DNA from: Pammene aurita
Taxonomy: Eukaryota > Arthropoda > Insecta > Lepidoptera > Tortricidae
Assembly: GCA_947086415.1 (NCBI GenBank)
Contig: OX352300.1
Location: forward strand, 25,140,602 to 25,204,601
Direction: 5' to 3'
DNA length: 64,000 bases
Shown: one piece after another, positions 33,728 through 46,364 of the stretch
Position numbering within the stretch: the first letter of the stretch is position 1
Layout of the letters: each line of letters begins with the position of its first letter
Made by a program: the position numbers and the translations under genes
The notes under the pieces: model-generated
The model's input: the letters and a program-made list of their open reading frames with translations, nothing else
What the model was told of the DNA's origin: nothing
The model's database searches: none

Positions 33728-35247
33728 GGAGAGCTGGCCACGTCAGATGTGACACAATAATGAGAGCAATGATACCCCGCTAGTTAGTTTGCTATACTAT
33801 CCTTATTTCTAGATCCGGACATCTGGCAGCTGTAAGGTGGTGGGGGTCAAAGAATGCACATAACTTAAAGAAAACAATTCCTAGGTTTGATGCAATATTA
33901 TGGGAAATTATGTAATTAATTATATTATAATGTTTTTTGTTGTAATGTTAAAATATAGACCTGTCCTCTATAACTGACACAATTTCGGCAGTTTTTACCT
34001 ATTTTGGTATTACTTTTTTCCAACTAAAAAACTTTGTTGGTCTGTCACTCCACCCATTAAAAGTTGCCAGATGCCCGGCTAGATCCAATAAGAATGGTTA
34101 ACTCAAACTCAAACTCAAACATTTATTTAGTAAGTAGGCCACAAGGGCACTTTTACACGTCAAAGTAAAAGAGAGAGAAAAAAAATCAAACTACACCGGT
34201 TCTAACCCTACACCTCTGACCCGAGAAGAATTATGTCCGGCAAGAAACTCGGCGGGACTTATTTTTTCAAAACAACAGTACATCAAAACTAAACAATGCA
34301 TATAAGTGCGTTGTTCTATAAGAAAACATATCAAACCAAGGTTAGATTAACCAACAATAGGTTATAGTTTAAGAAAAATACCAAAGAAAAAAGATGAGTC
34401 CAAATCTGACTATTGAAAATAAATTACATACAAGTTTGATATACTTTCTTACCTGAACTGTGTCTTCTACATAAATTTCCAAATTATAATAATCCATCAT
34501 CAACAGTTAGAAACAAACTTTGAATTTAAATAATATAAAAAAAGTACTTAAGTGATTCTAGTATACAATAAACATACTATTTCTAAATTATACTTAGAGA
34601 TGTATAAGGTCTCCAAGTGTCTTGATCTATATATTCTATATAATAAAAAAATATGGATAATCAAGCACCGAATGTTGTGTCTAAAGCCAATTAAACTAAA
34701 ATTAAATATGATGAATAAAAAGTTACGTAAATGTGTTGCCCCAGTTAGCCTAAACAGACCGGTCTCCACAAACAGCACCCGTTCACGAGTATGACGCATA
34801 TCTCAGCCATCGCCTCCCGCAACCTTTCTTCGGGAAAGTGGCGACCCGATCAACGACGCCACCATAAGCAGAGGCTTTTAAGCGAGCATGACATGTTCAA
34901 GCTGGCGGGCTTTATTAATTAATAAAAACTAGCCATGTTTAGTCTGGTGAGAAACAACATTCTGTGCTCGTATTTTACATGCGTGAACTAAATTACAATA
35001 TAAAAGTGACATAGAGATGTACATGTCTCTAAGCGTCAGGATCATTAAATATATATCTATACATATAAATATTTGCGAATGCAAGACTTAGAGATGTATA
35101 ACGTCTCTAAGTGTCCAAATACTAAATAAAAACAAAATAAAATAAAAATGAAAACAGGTAATACTGGACACTAAGTAAATCAATCTAACTAGACAGGTTT
35201 CATTGCTCTCATTATTGTGTCCTATCTGACGTAGCCAGCTCTTAGTC
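33728..35247. mobile_element. TIR element family X split by a LINE tail
   Basis: The left arm, GGAGAGCTGGCCACGTCAGA to about 33830, is inverted relative to the right end, CTGACGTAGCCAGCTCTTAG. The right arm is broken near AGATCCAATAAGAATGG (about 34097) and resumes near 35187. The insert is the retroelement tail described next. Confidence 0.7.
34103..35185 (-). mobile_element. LINE 3' region inserted in family X
   Basis: The minus-oriented sequence starts with a CAAACT repeat and TTAGTAAGTAGGCCACAAGG. It contains ACTACACCGGTTCTAACCCT and AAGAAACTCGGCGGGACTTA. I recognise this as a frequent lepidopteran LINE 3' end. It includes three hairpin-like motifs of the form TAGAGATGTATAACGTCTCTA (about 34596, 35010, 35088). 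No reverse transcriptase frame remains. Confidence 0.65.
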
Positions 35248-35339
35248 CACAATAAACTGCGGCGTTGAGGATAGATTTCAATTAGCTTAGCGACTTGTTA
35301 ACAAAGTAAGTAGTAGTTAAGTGTAAATATTCCATGGTA

Positions 35340-35475
35340 CAGTCGCCATCAGGTATATCGGAGCGGCCAAGGTGGCCACAAATATCTGAACAACGCCTCT
35401 ATTGTCAAGGCGATAAAGTGCATGTTCAGATATTTTTGAGTACCTTGGCCGCTCCGATATATTTGATGGCGACTG
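35340..35475. mobile_element. TA-flanked MITE (CAGTCGCC ends)
   Basis: This 136-bp element has termini CAGTCGCCATCA and complement, with long imperfect arms (TATATCGGAGCGGCCAAGG). TA borders it at 35338-35339 and 35476-35477. A shorter element with related CAGTC ends is at 55339-55427. Short open frames across it on both strands are by-products of the palindrome. Confidence 0.88.
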
Positions 35476-36845
35476 TACTGTCGCCCCTAGCCAGCTTAAG
35501 TCGCGTTTATCACCAGCGAGCGGAAAACCCACGCTTCCGGTCCAGAAGCGGATGAAAATTTGTGTGCACAAGCGGGCTTAAAAATAACATACGGCACGTT
35601 CTGTGTCTGCGGTTTTATCTTTAGTAGTAGAGTTGGGAAATATCATCGACTAAATTAACATTTTGAAAAAAAAAAAAACCTTTTTTTTTGCTGTGACTAT
35701 TCGACTGTCGGTAATGTATAATCGATTTTTGTTGGATATCTCAAGCACGATACTAAAGAGATTTCAAAACGGCTCATTTTGCATAAAATAAGCTCGAAAA
35801 AATTGTTTGGTACACATTTGAATTGTTGACTATACCTAGTTTTGTAAATTACGGAAGTATACCAAATTTCAGATTAATAACCGGGAAGTGGTTGAAATTT
35901 AACTAACTAGAAGTCCGCCTCCAACTGAGAACTCGCTATTTACTTGCAAACAATATAATAAGACTCTGTGAAGATTTGTTTGTGCCTTCTAGCTCCAAAA
36001 CCCTTTGATCGATCCTGCTCATATACAAACTTTCAAATGTATCTCTGCTGCAACCCCAACCAATTACACAAAGATCTGAAAAATTTTACTAAAGTTATCG
36101 CGGAACAAACGCTCAAAATCAAAAAGCAGGCAGTTGTGTTCTAAGTTGTTTGTAAGAACTTCACTTCGCGTACGCTCCGCTCGTTTGACAAGATTTGAAG
36201 CACATACCTAAATATACTTACGGGGCCAAGCTAAATAAAAGTGTGTAAAAAATCACTTAATGATAAAAAAAATCTACAAGACCTTGTTTATTATTTATAT
36301 AATAGGACTCGGCAATGTATAGATCAGTAATGAATCCGAATTATAAGATTGTCGTATTCAACGTAAAATAGTTAACGGAAAATACCAGTATTTTTATACG
36401 GAGAAAATTATTGTTTCTATTAATAGTGAAAGAATATTACACTCTTAATTTATTGCAAACTCAGCAAATTGCAATTTAAACTGCATCTTACAAGGTTCAC
36501 TAGTATCTTCTTGTACAAGGCATCACAAAGTCAGCAGTATTAGTATCACAAAGTTTAAAACTATTAGAGCAACAGCTTAGAACTTTAAGCGAGCTGTGAG
36601 ACCAGGCATTTCAGTATTAAAAGCTCCTTAGATTGTTTTTAAAGCGTTAAGCTAGGTGGATTTCAATAAATAATGTTCACAGATTTCCTCAGCACTAAAG
36701 CTGGGTTATTTCACAGCAGTTAAAGTAAAAAGATTTAGTTCTTAACTGTAACATACAAAACGTCAGCTCTATTTAAGAGTTCAATACGAAAACGCTAATA
36801 ATGAAATAACGCACATGAATTGCATTTGATAATATAGTTTTCAGA

Positions 36846-37045
36846 TTTTTTTTTATACCACGACTGTGGCAAACGGCCCGCCTAATGGTAACCAGCTACC
36901 GTAGCCTATGGACATATGCAACTCCAGAAGTGTCACACACGCGTTGCCGACCGTTTACAAAAAGGAGGATTCACTGTGTTGATGGCTATAGGAACAAGAG
37001 GGTCATCGTCAACACACTGGGTCCTCTTTGAGCTCTTTGGCAAAA
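36846..37045 (+). mobile_element. 'ACCACGACGGTGGCAAAC' repeat copy
   Basis: It runs from TATACCACGACTGTGGCAAA to TTTGAGCTCTTTGGCAA. It is slightly diverged and truncated relative to the copies at 51375 and 57226. Confidence 0.7.
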
Positions 37046-37666
37046 AATATTATTTAATACCCGAAAACTCAATTCTTGCCGAGCTTAATCCCTCCAATAT
37101 GTTTTATATTATCTGATTAAAGCATAAAGTCAAGTTTATTTCTATATATTAATTTTTATGAAATACTTTAAGTCATTCCCAAAAACACCACCTAAACTTT
37201 GGCAATTGTTCTTAAAATTGCTCTAGCTAAACATACTCTTGCTTAAAAAATATGTTACTCATTTGGCTGGCAGTGCCATATTTTGCCATTCCGAAGTCAA
37301 AGATCCAACTCTTAACATTCCGCAGTAAATTTTGAACAAATTATTACAAAAATAATTGAAATTACACACCGATAATAAAGAACGGGATACACGGGAAAAT
37401 GGCCCCACAATAATGCTGTAAGAACGACTACAGCACTTTCTCGGTCAGTTTCAGTAGACTTTAGTCAGTGATAATACTGATAATTTTCAAGAGCCATATT
37501 TTCGGTAAATCTCGTTTGAGACTGTACCTCTACTATATTCTAACCAGAGAGGAAATTCCTCTGAAGTCCCACAATACCATTTAGGTTAAGATTATGCAGA
37601 TACCGCGCAATTCTCTTGCTGCGTTATTTATTATTTCTGTTAGTAATATGTCTTATTTGGTTTTAG

Positions 37667-37811
37667 GCGTTTGAAGAACTAGAAGCACTGCTAGGGAGAA
37701 GTGGAATCTGCATCGCAGTGAAAGAGAAGTTGGTCAAAGATTCCGGTGTCGCCGCTGAGACAGTGTATGACGGCATCGTTCAGAAGTTGCTCACCAAGCC
37801 CAGAGCTCGAG
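37667..37811 (+). CDS. mGluRA: Metabotropic glutamate receptor exon (lobe 2)
   Basis: This 145-nt exon encodes AFEELEALLG through QKLLTKPRAR, plus the first base of a Gly codon. The acceptor is TTTTAG and the donor GTAAGT. It joins the previous exon in phase 0 (GIK-AFEEL) and the next in phase 1. It continues lobe 2 of the extracellular glutamate-binding domain; GICIAVKEKL is the conserved strand/helix after the pocket tyrosine. No stop codon or frameshift. Confidence 0.93.
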
Positions 37812-39117
37812 GTAAGTTGTAAAATCATAAATAAATAAGTAAGGTTATTGACCCGAAAACTTGACATTATGAACACTAGACGACCAAGCTGACAACAGCT
37901 AAATTCCATCCCTATCTTTTTCAGCGCGAGTGAAGGAAAAACACTGTGTTACGATTAGTATGGGAGCTCATTGCAAATTTTGCAAAACAATGAATAAAAA
38001 AACACGACGCACTAATTAAGAAATATAAAATAATGAAGTTTTTAGTAATAGTGTGGTCGAATTTTGTCCTTAATTACAGACGTATAACTCGTATAAGTGA
38101 AGAAACTAAAGACATACAAATGTTTAAAGCTAATTTTAAGATGTAATTTTGGAATTATTTTCTGTCGAGCCGATTTCGTCCAATCGTATATCGGAATCAA
38201 CAAAGTTCTTCCAAATATAATGAATATTAACATATATTTCTTTTACTTTCTCAAAACAAGTAGTTATAGCTAAAAAACTGTTTAAGTAAAGTCAATTTGA
38301 AGGTCATCGGGTGTTCTCAGCCTCTTAGGCAGGGTGCCCGTTGTAATACCTATTCATGCCCCCTGCCCGCTCCCCCTCAGTGCTCTTAGTCGTCTAGCCT
38401 TCATAATGTCAAGCTATCGAGCTAACAACCATCGGTATGGAGGGAGCACTCTATGCTTACTTATTTCTCTATAGCCATGGTCGATGCCAGAAATGGACGG
38501 GATCGTTTCGATTCTGATTAGATTTTTAAGTTTATCAAATATCAGTTATCTCCCGACAAAATGCGACTTTGAGACGCGATAAGTAGAAGTCTGAATCTTT
38601 AAATATTATAACAACATTAACTGTAGAATCTCGACTAATTGAAAATGTATCCAGATTTTCGATTGAACCAGCGTCAATCAAACAATTAAAACAGTACTAT
38701 TTCTAGTTCATATTGTAGGATGATATTGAATTGTAATAGTCTCACAGCCGTCTATAATTAGAAGTGAATTAAGTTTTACGAATATTAAGAAACTCGTTAA
38801 CTAATTTGTAACATCTGGCTCGAAAGATCGTTCGTAAAATCAAAACATTCAACGAGTTTAGTAGGTAGAATAACACTAGGCACATAATATTGGTCTAATT
38901 CAATGTATGATAGCATGCCTTTATCAATTAAGTCTAAATTTTAATAAAAACAATGTAGCATCCAGTGAGAAAAAACAAGTGACGGAATTAGTCATTCTGA
39001 GACATGAGATTTATGGAATGGGCACCTGTCATTACGAAGCCAAATCAAGATTTAAATTATGAATTTAAATTGAAAAAATATTTAAAGATGAAGATTATCT
39101 TAATATTAAATAGTGTT

Positions 39118-39329
39118 GTGTTCCTGCTGGTGAAGGAGGAAAAGAGGACCCAGTGTGTTGGCGATGAGGGACCGTCATGTTCCTTTAGCCGTCAACACAG
39201 TGAATTCTCCTTTTAATAAAGGGTCGGCAACGCGCATGTGATACCTCTGGAGTTGCAGGCGTCCATAGACTACGGTAGCTGCTTACCATCAGGCGGGCCG
39301 TATGCTTGCTTGCCACCGTCGTGGTATTA
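39118..39329 (-). mobile_element. 'ACCACGACGGTGGCAAAC' repeat, minus copy
   Basis: The plus strand reads TTCCTGCTGGTGAAGGAGG, then ACCCAGTGTGTTGGC, TAAAGGGTCGGCAACGCGC and GCTTGCCACCGTCGTGGTAT. It is inverted relative to 36846-37045. Confidence 0.7.
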
Positions 39330-40137
39330 AAAAACTACTAGTTATTACTGAAAGGCGATATGAATAGGATTAGAATTGGCAGATCTGGCATACTTACGTC
39401 GAAATTAGTATGGGTAGCTATCTCTATCGTATTCTTTGAGGTATTCTCATCTCGGTTCAATAATAAATGACTCCTTCTCCTACCTGGTTATTGTGGTAAA
39501 ACGTATGCCAACGCCATCTATGGTGTAACATTATCAACATACCATGTAATTTGGACGCAAACTGCCAACAAACCAGCGTAATCCCGACCGATTACCGTAA
39601 ATTAGCCCAATCGATCAATCTCCGCCGAAACAAGGCCCAAATGTATAAAAACCACCGAACCAAATGCACAACTCGTGCCCGGCTTCCAATAGATTCAATT
39701 TCTGTAACCATTTCAGCGAAAAATTGTCTTCGTCGCGCAGCTGGTATCGCCACGGGTAAGTCAGCCACAATTTATCTAAAATGCAGTGACCCGGCGCCTC
39801 GTGATACTATAGAGATAAACCTTTATTCGGCAATTTTCTTAAACGGATGTTTGGTTTCGGAACGTGACGTGCTGGCGGTTAGATAAAGCCTGAGGGCCTA
39901 CCGCGAAGACCGAAAACCGACATTTCGCTATCTCCGCCTCTATCGCTCTTGCATATTCGAAAGAGGGTGATGCAAATAGATGGTATGACGAACGAAGTGG
40001 TTGGCGATTATGGCCTGTTTACCTGTCGCCGTTGACGTCTTAATGAAATAGTCTACAAAGTAAAAGTCGGTTTAAAGAATGTAAACAAAAGTTATGCTTT
40101 TAAGGCGGTTTAGATGTTTATTTTTTATCTATACCAC

Positions 40138-40422
40138 GGCCGCGATTCGAAAAATAAACACACACACTGGACAGACACAGCACCAACCCAACTCAACCCA
40201 ACTCAACTCAACACTATAACGACATTGACATTTGCTATTCGAACAGATTTTCATTCAACATTGGTCTCACATTGGTCACACATTGGTCACACATTGTACC
40301 ATGTTGAATGAAAATCTGTTCAAATAGCAAATGTCAATGTCATTATAGCGTTGAGTTGAGTTGGGTTGAGTTGGGTTGGAGCTGTGTCTGCCCAGTGTGT
40401 GTTTATTTTTCGAATCGCGGCC
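40138..40422. repeat. Long hairpin (about 123-bp arms)
   Basis: 40138-40261 and 40301-40422 are inverted copies with few mismatches and a 2-bp length difference. Both contain CGATTCGAAAAATAAACACA, an ACCCAACTCA microrepeat and ACATTGACATTTGCTAT. The 39-nt loop carries CACATTGGT repeats. It lies on the sense strand of the receptor intron. It could be a foldback transposon or an hpRNA-type siRNA precursor. Confidence 0.85.
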
Positions 40423-41090
40423 CATGTATAATAAACGCGTAAGGAGAAATCTGGTCGCGCACTACGCAAAAACTAGTGCATAGAAATTTTGTATAGTAAC
40501 AGTACCCCACGGGGAACATTAAGGGTAGTTTTTCTTTCAAAACGCAAGCTGCGGGACCAGCTAGTGTTGAATATTACCGTACATCTAATTTTACTGTGAT
40601 GTCAATGCAGCTCTGACAAACCACAGCACTTTAAATGAAGAAATAGCTAATTATGCAGATTTTAATTAAAAGCTACCGGATTGCTGGTTGTTCATACGAC
40701 TCTAACGAATACAGAATACAGATCTTTATTGGGAAAAACACCTTTTACATGTCAATTTCAATATTTACAAGACAATATTGTGTTAAATTACAATAATATT
40801 ATATTGTTACAAATATTTAGTATTTATTACATTTATCATTATTAGGATTCAACTAGTGATAATCTTATCTGATCTTATTAAAAACCGACAATGAATACCA
40901 TTTAATTTAACACGACAAAATTTGATGATAATTTGCCATACATTTTTCGGTCTCATGCTCATTAGACTGATGGCAACGTTTTAGTATTCAGATTACATGA
41001 CTGTGCTAACTCTTCATTATTTCTAAGCTACTCCGTTTGGCTAACTAAACACACCTGATATCCTCAGTCAGGCTTCTTACTTTGACTTAA

Positions 41091-41606
41091 GGGGCTCCCT
41101 GGCGCCAATGACCTTCGATCTGAATCCCTTAGTTTTCGAATGATTTTTATAGCTTATCAATCTTATCATATTATCAGTAACGGCCTTAAACAATATAGTA
41201 TCCTAAATTTACTTCAACATTCATTGTCTTCGAGATATTTGACATCAGAATCGAACAATTTTAGGCCAAAAAAGTGGTTTTTAGGTCATAACTTTTGTGG
41301 TAATTAGTTTAAAATTAAAATCTCTTTACAGTTTTTAGATACATCAAAGAGGAACCTTTATATGTAGATTTCGTATATGTAAAATTCTTTACAGCATTCG
41401 AATAACGATAAAAGTGTTTTTTTAGACCATATTTTAAAAAATCATAAAAAAAGAAATGCTCATTTATTTCAAAATCCGGATGTACAGAATGGAGATAAAA
41501 GATTGAAAAACCGATAGCCGTTTGCCTTATAATTCTATCAGTAGTGCAAATGTTGGAATATCGACTCAAAACTGGTCAAAAATCGATAAAAAACATGTGG
41601 AGCCCC
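41091..41606. mobile_element. piggyBac-like non-autonomous element (TTAA)
   Basis: This 516-bp element has ends GGGGCTCC and GGAGCCCC, flanked by TTAA at 41087-41090 and 41607-41610. TTAA duplication is the hallmark of piggyBac-type insertion. The terminal repeat seems very short (about 8 bp), and no transposase is encoded; the 84-codon frame inside has no domain. Confidence 0.75.
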
Positions 41607-41751
41607 TTAAGATAAGATTATCATTTTTTGCGTAACGTGTACGAAGATGTTAACAATACTACGATTAAAAACCAACAGTTTGCCCATCATCCAATTGGGA
41701 AAATTGCTAGGATTGTCATTTTTGGATTTTGAACATTGCAATAGCTTGACT

Positions 41752-41895
41752 TGTTTTTTTTTTTATATAGCCTATGTTGTGTCCCACTGCTGAGCAAAGG
41801 CCTCCCCTCTCTTCCGCCACTCGTCATGGCCTGGTGCATGTTTCCGCCAGTCGCAACAAAAGGCATCCAGGTCGTCCCGCCATGACTTGTTAAGA
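41752..41895 (-). pseudogene. LINE reverse-transcriptase C-terminus
   Basis: The minus strand encodes GRDDLDAFCCDWRKHAPG, then HDEWRKRGEAFAQQWDTT and a stop, followed by an A-rich tail. This matches the C-terminal end of endonuclease/reverse-transcriptase proteins of a lepidopteran LINE family (RTE-like, from memory). The element is 5' truncated, as usual for LINE copies. Confidence 0.75.
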
Positions 41896-42525
41896 GAATA
41901 TTTTATTTACGTAGCGATTTAACAACCTTGGTCTAAAAATACCAAATCGCGCCATCTAGCATCTCTACTCCCACTTCATGACCCAACTGCCCACGTCATC
42001 CCTTCTTACCCAGTTTTACGATAACGAAAGAATCTTCATTGTCATTAATATCAACTGTACGTTCTGAAAAGTTTATTCGAGTGCGATTTCGATTTATATT
42101 CAAATTAACGCTCCAAGACAAAGTCCTAGCTAACCTCAATGCACGTCTCGTAACGTAAATCCTCTGTCAAGCATTTGCTTTGAGCTAAGCAAGCGTAGGA
42201 CGTTTGCCTTCTAGTAAATTCCCGTATTTTGGTTGCTCAAACGTTTGTTTAGCTTGAAAAGCACACGATGTACCTACTAACATAAATAGAGTAGTCCGTT
42301 TGTATAAGTATGCTTGTAAATGAAGATGCTTTCTAAGTACTACTGAGAAACAACCTCACTATAATTTTGTAACTTTGTATTTGTATTTCGGCCGCTGGTG
42401 AAAAACCGCTAGCTTGAAAATCCGTTGGTTTACCTACGTATTACTTCACCAAGTAGAAAATATCTCGATGACTTAACTGTGACAACGCTGGCATATTTTA
42501 TCAAATGACCTCAAGATTTCGAAGG

Positions 42526-42800
42526 AGGAGGTTATCAATTCGTCGGGATCTTTGTTTTTTTTTGCAATTTTTTTTATGTATGTTCACCGATTATTCGAAG
42601 ACGGCTGGACCGATTTGGAAAATTCTGTTTTGTTTGAAAGAGTATACTTGACAGTTGGTCCCATTGTAACCAGGTCAGGATCTGATGATGGGATCCTGGA
42701 GAAATCGAGGGAACTCTTCAACTATTATATGCACACCTATAGTGATTTGTGTATTTTTTACAGCAGCTCGATCATTTGCTTTTGGAAAGGCGGATGCTAA
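42526..42800 (+). repeat. 'GATTACTCCGAGACG' family repeat, single unit
   Basis: It shares AGGAGGAGGTTATCAATTCG, TTTATGTATGTTCACCGATT and TCTGATGATGGGATC with the tandem block at 54103-56112. The open frame at 42552-42800 is part of the repeat. Confidence 0.65.
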
Positions 42801-42839
42801 GTGAAGTCGGTTCTTTTTTGTTTAAAATTATTGTTGATG

Positions 42840-43290
42840 AAGTGTTGTGTAGATATCAAGTTACTTGTGTGATATTATATCTTTACCGCTATACGTTCTT
42901 AATAAAAAATACATGATCTGATGGTATAAAACAGTCTCATTTTTAGGGATCCGCACCAAAGGGTAAAAACGGGACCCTATTACTAAGACTCCGCTGTCCG
43001 TCTGTCCGTCTGTCACCAGGCTGTATCTCGTGAACCGTGATAGTTTTTCACAGATCATCTATTCCTGTTGCCGCCATAACAACAAATTCCAAAAAAAAAT
43101 AGAATAAAATAAATATTTAAGGGGGCTCCTATACAACAAACATGCTTTTTATGCCGTTTTTACAGATAATGGTACGAAACACGTGGTGTTCCGAGTCCCG
43201 ACTCGGACTTGGCCAGTTTTATTTTATTTTATGATAGGTCCGGAACCGTAAAACATTTTATTTTTCATCAGTAACTAAAAATCTTAAATA
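42840..43290 (+). mobile_element. GGCCAAG-family repeat, inverted partner of 46365-46960
   Basis: It contains TTTTTAGGGATCCGCACCAA, a CCGTCTGTCCGTCTGTC tract, GTGTTCCGAGTCCCGACTCG and CTTGGCCAGTTTTATTTTA. The same sequence occurs in reverse complement 3.1 kb downstream in the same intron, so the two could pair in the transcript. Confidence 0.8.
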
Positions 43291-44349
43291 TGCCAAAGTG
43301 CCAATCAGAGTTGTGCAGGAGACTTAGGGTAAAATAGGTGAGAGCATAATATATAGTTATAAATACATCGGTGTGCAAATAGGTTTTATCTACACTCACA
43401 CTGTAAGTCCTCTAAAACGTGTTCAAAAACGGTAGGCAATGGCTAGCATTACCACAACCGATTTAACTATGATAAAGCTTTTTATCTGTGGCAGTAACGT
43501 AATTTTAACTTTACATGCTCATATATTGATACGTTATGTGTTTCAAATCCCGAACATCGAATTTGATAACATAATGTAAATCCTGTGCTCCTTCCTGACC
43601 AACGGCACGCGCCTCCCCGACCGCCGGCACAATCGAGTTGGCCATGGCGGTGCAATGGCGGTCATTCTATGGTTTCCGAACACTTAATTTAATATATATA
43701 ATATGAGTGTAGATAAAGCAGTGTATGCAACTGTACGTAATTAGGCCTTAAAACGTAACAGTTACATAAACTACTATTATGATTCAATGGGATTGAGGAT
43801 AAAAGAAATGAAAATGTTTTAATCCAGAATAAATTCCATATGTGTAATTAAAATTAAATTAAATTAAAATAACACAATAATAAGAATTATATTACAATTA
43901 AAATTATAATAATGACTACTGGTCTGGTCCTGTACCACGGTTGACCCCGATTGGTGACAGGTGCTTGGTAAATTATTCGTAAATGTATTTGATGGATATT
44001 GCTACGTTAGCTTATTATAGGCCCGTGAAATTCAACAATCAAAATTGCTAAAATAACAAAGGGTGATGTAGTTCTGGATTGTTGATATGTCGTTTTTTTG
44101 AGATTAGAAAAAAGTTGACAGAACGATGTAGGTACAGGGTTCTTTATCAGCACGATACATGTCACAACTGACAAAGTGCCTACGCCATCATTAAACATAC
44201 TTAAATATATTTGTATTTATAGTAAAGCCATGCCTACGTATTTGTAAATGTTGTATTGAGTATTTAACAATATTTTGATTAACCACTGTTATTTGCACGA
44301 AATATTTTAATTTTGTCATTGTTAATGTTCTTGTGAATGTTGCAAACGG

Positions 44350-45256
44350 ATGGTTCGATTTTTAGGAATCCGTACCTCGAAAGGAAAAAACGGAATCCTT
44401 ATAGGATCACTTTGTTGTCCGTCTGTCTGTCTGTCTGTCAAGACCATTTTCCTCAGGAACGCGTGGAGGTATCAAGCTGAAATTTTTATCAAATACTCAA
44501 GTCTATTTTCCCTTGGAGCTGTAAAAAATTCAAACTTAAAAGCCAACGCAATCAAAAGATACAGTCATTTATGCTGCAAATTTTAGAGTTTTTCGGCACT
44601 CGCAAAACCTACGGGATACTTCCCGTTAACTCAGAAACTTGAAATTTGGCACGAAGCAACGTCATATAGCATAGACAATAGAAAAATTACAAAAAGTAGA
44701 CATTTTTAGTAAAATCATACAAAAAAATATTTTTTTAAATTTTGAACTTACTACCTTTTCCCTCGTAAACGCGTGGAGGTATTAAATTGAAATTAATCTC
44801 AAATACTCAGGGCTATAGGAACTTTCAGATGTAGCAAAACCAAACTTTTATATCTACGCAATCAAAAGAAATAGCAATTTAAGTCGCATATTTTAAAACT
44901 GAGTACTCGCAAGAAACTCAAAACCTATAGGGTACTTCTCGTAAACTCAGAAACTTGAAACTTGGCACGAAGAAACTTCATATTATTCAAACATATAATT
45001 ACGAAAAGTAGACATTTTTAGTAAAATCATACAAAACATATTTTTTTTAATTTTAAACTTACTACCTTTTTCTCGTAAACGCGTAGAGGTATTAAATTGA
45101 AATTCATATCAAATACTCAGGTCTATAATACCTTTAAGCTGTAACAAAATCAATTTTCTATGTCATTGCAATGGGTGAACTTTTACTTATATACCTACAG
45201 GTTTGTACGGAACCCTTGGTGCGCGAGTCCGACTCGCACTTGGCCGGTTTTTTAAA
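44350..45256 (+). mobile_element. GGCCGG-family repeat with internal tandem units
   Basis: It starts with TCGATTTTTAGGAATCCGTAC and a (TCTG)n tract, and ends CGAGTCCGACTCGCACTTGG then CCGGTTTT. The interior contains about 2.5 units of a roughly 308-bp tandem repeat, marked by CGTGGAGGTAT or CGTAGAGGTAT near 44460, 44772 and 45080. Confidence 0.75.
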
Positions 45257-46364
45257 TATTTTCTCGCGTCATCTGTCATTCGTATCTCTCAGCCATACCT
45301 GGATATTTTTTAATGTTTAAAGCTTTATGTGATTCTTATTTAAGTTAAGGTATTTGCTTGCTCTATTATTGTGCGTTTGGTTGGAGGGTTATGGAGCAAT
45401 CAGAGGCAGGCCCGAGTGGCATACAACAATAAAAGCCACCTCGTATTCCACCAAATCTTTTACAATGACCTAAGACCGACACCCCCGATAACCATTTGTT
45501 TCACTTAAGGGTGGTTACGCGCGTTTTGAGACTAATTTTTTGACACACTTGTTCGTTAGGTCACCGCACAATAAGCTATCTAGTAAATGAGCATCGCATC
45601 ATCTTGAGCTCAGGCATCTTGAGCTCAAACGATTATCAACTAGACGTTAAGTTTCCGTTTTAGAACGTTATGTGCGTCACTGTCAGTTTTTGAATTTGCA
45701 CAACGTGTCTCTAACGTGATAATCAAAACTAAATTGTGTTTTTTTTTTGATGTGTTGGATTATTGAATCTGCAAATTGTTATTATTTATTCACAAATGTG
45801 AACTCTTAATCATGTTAACTAATCGTTCGTTGGTGTGCTTGCAGTGTGTTTAAATTGAACATTTAAAACAGGTTGGCAACTACTGTTTCTATGTTTACTC
45901 AATTTCTAAGCTCAAAAAAAACGTAGTATAGTTAAGGCTATTTACATCTTTATTTGCTACAACTAGTTACTTATGCTGGCTGAGCAATACATTAAAAACT
46001 ACTGTTTTATTTATATTTTCCTTCTTATTTTACAATTTATAAGTTTTATTAATAAGGTTGCTTTGGCGATTTTGAAGGCCTTTTAATTTTCAAAAATTTG
46101 AGTTTAAATTCGATTGTTTACCTTAAACATGTTATAAGCATGTTACGAGATACAGCTACGACGTATATCTTTGAAAAACTTTACAATCAAATTGCGCGCG
46201 AACTCCCTAATAACTGTAGATACATTGAACGAGAGACCACAGAAAAATTGAATTTTAATGCCAGAGACTCTAATGGCCCCTATTTTATGAAATAGCTTTC
46301 CCTTTTTTCGCAAACAAAGGTGACTCAAGAAACACAATGCGAATCCGAATCTCGAAGTGAATGT

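Larger units (their letters stand above)
19929..37666 (+). other. Receptor intron (17.7 kb)
   Basis: It runs from the GTTTGT donor to the TTTTAG acceptor. Its size is mostly explained by inserted elements, among them a 3.4-kb Harbinger-like transposon, three copies of one TIR family and LINE/SINE pieces. Stretches without a named feature (about 20270-21860, 22590-23640, 27260-29330, 35480-36840) are AT-rich, and I see no further exon in them. Confidence 0.85.

Noticed and set aside
39551..39886. 111-codon open frame in the 9.5-kb intron
   Set aside because: Composition is more balanced than the other short frames, but I recognise no domain. It lies next to sequence resembling a lepidopteran repeat and has no visible splice or promoter context. 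Not called without transcript evidence.
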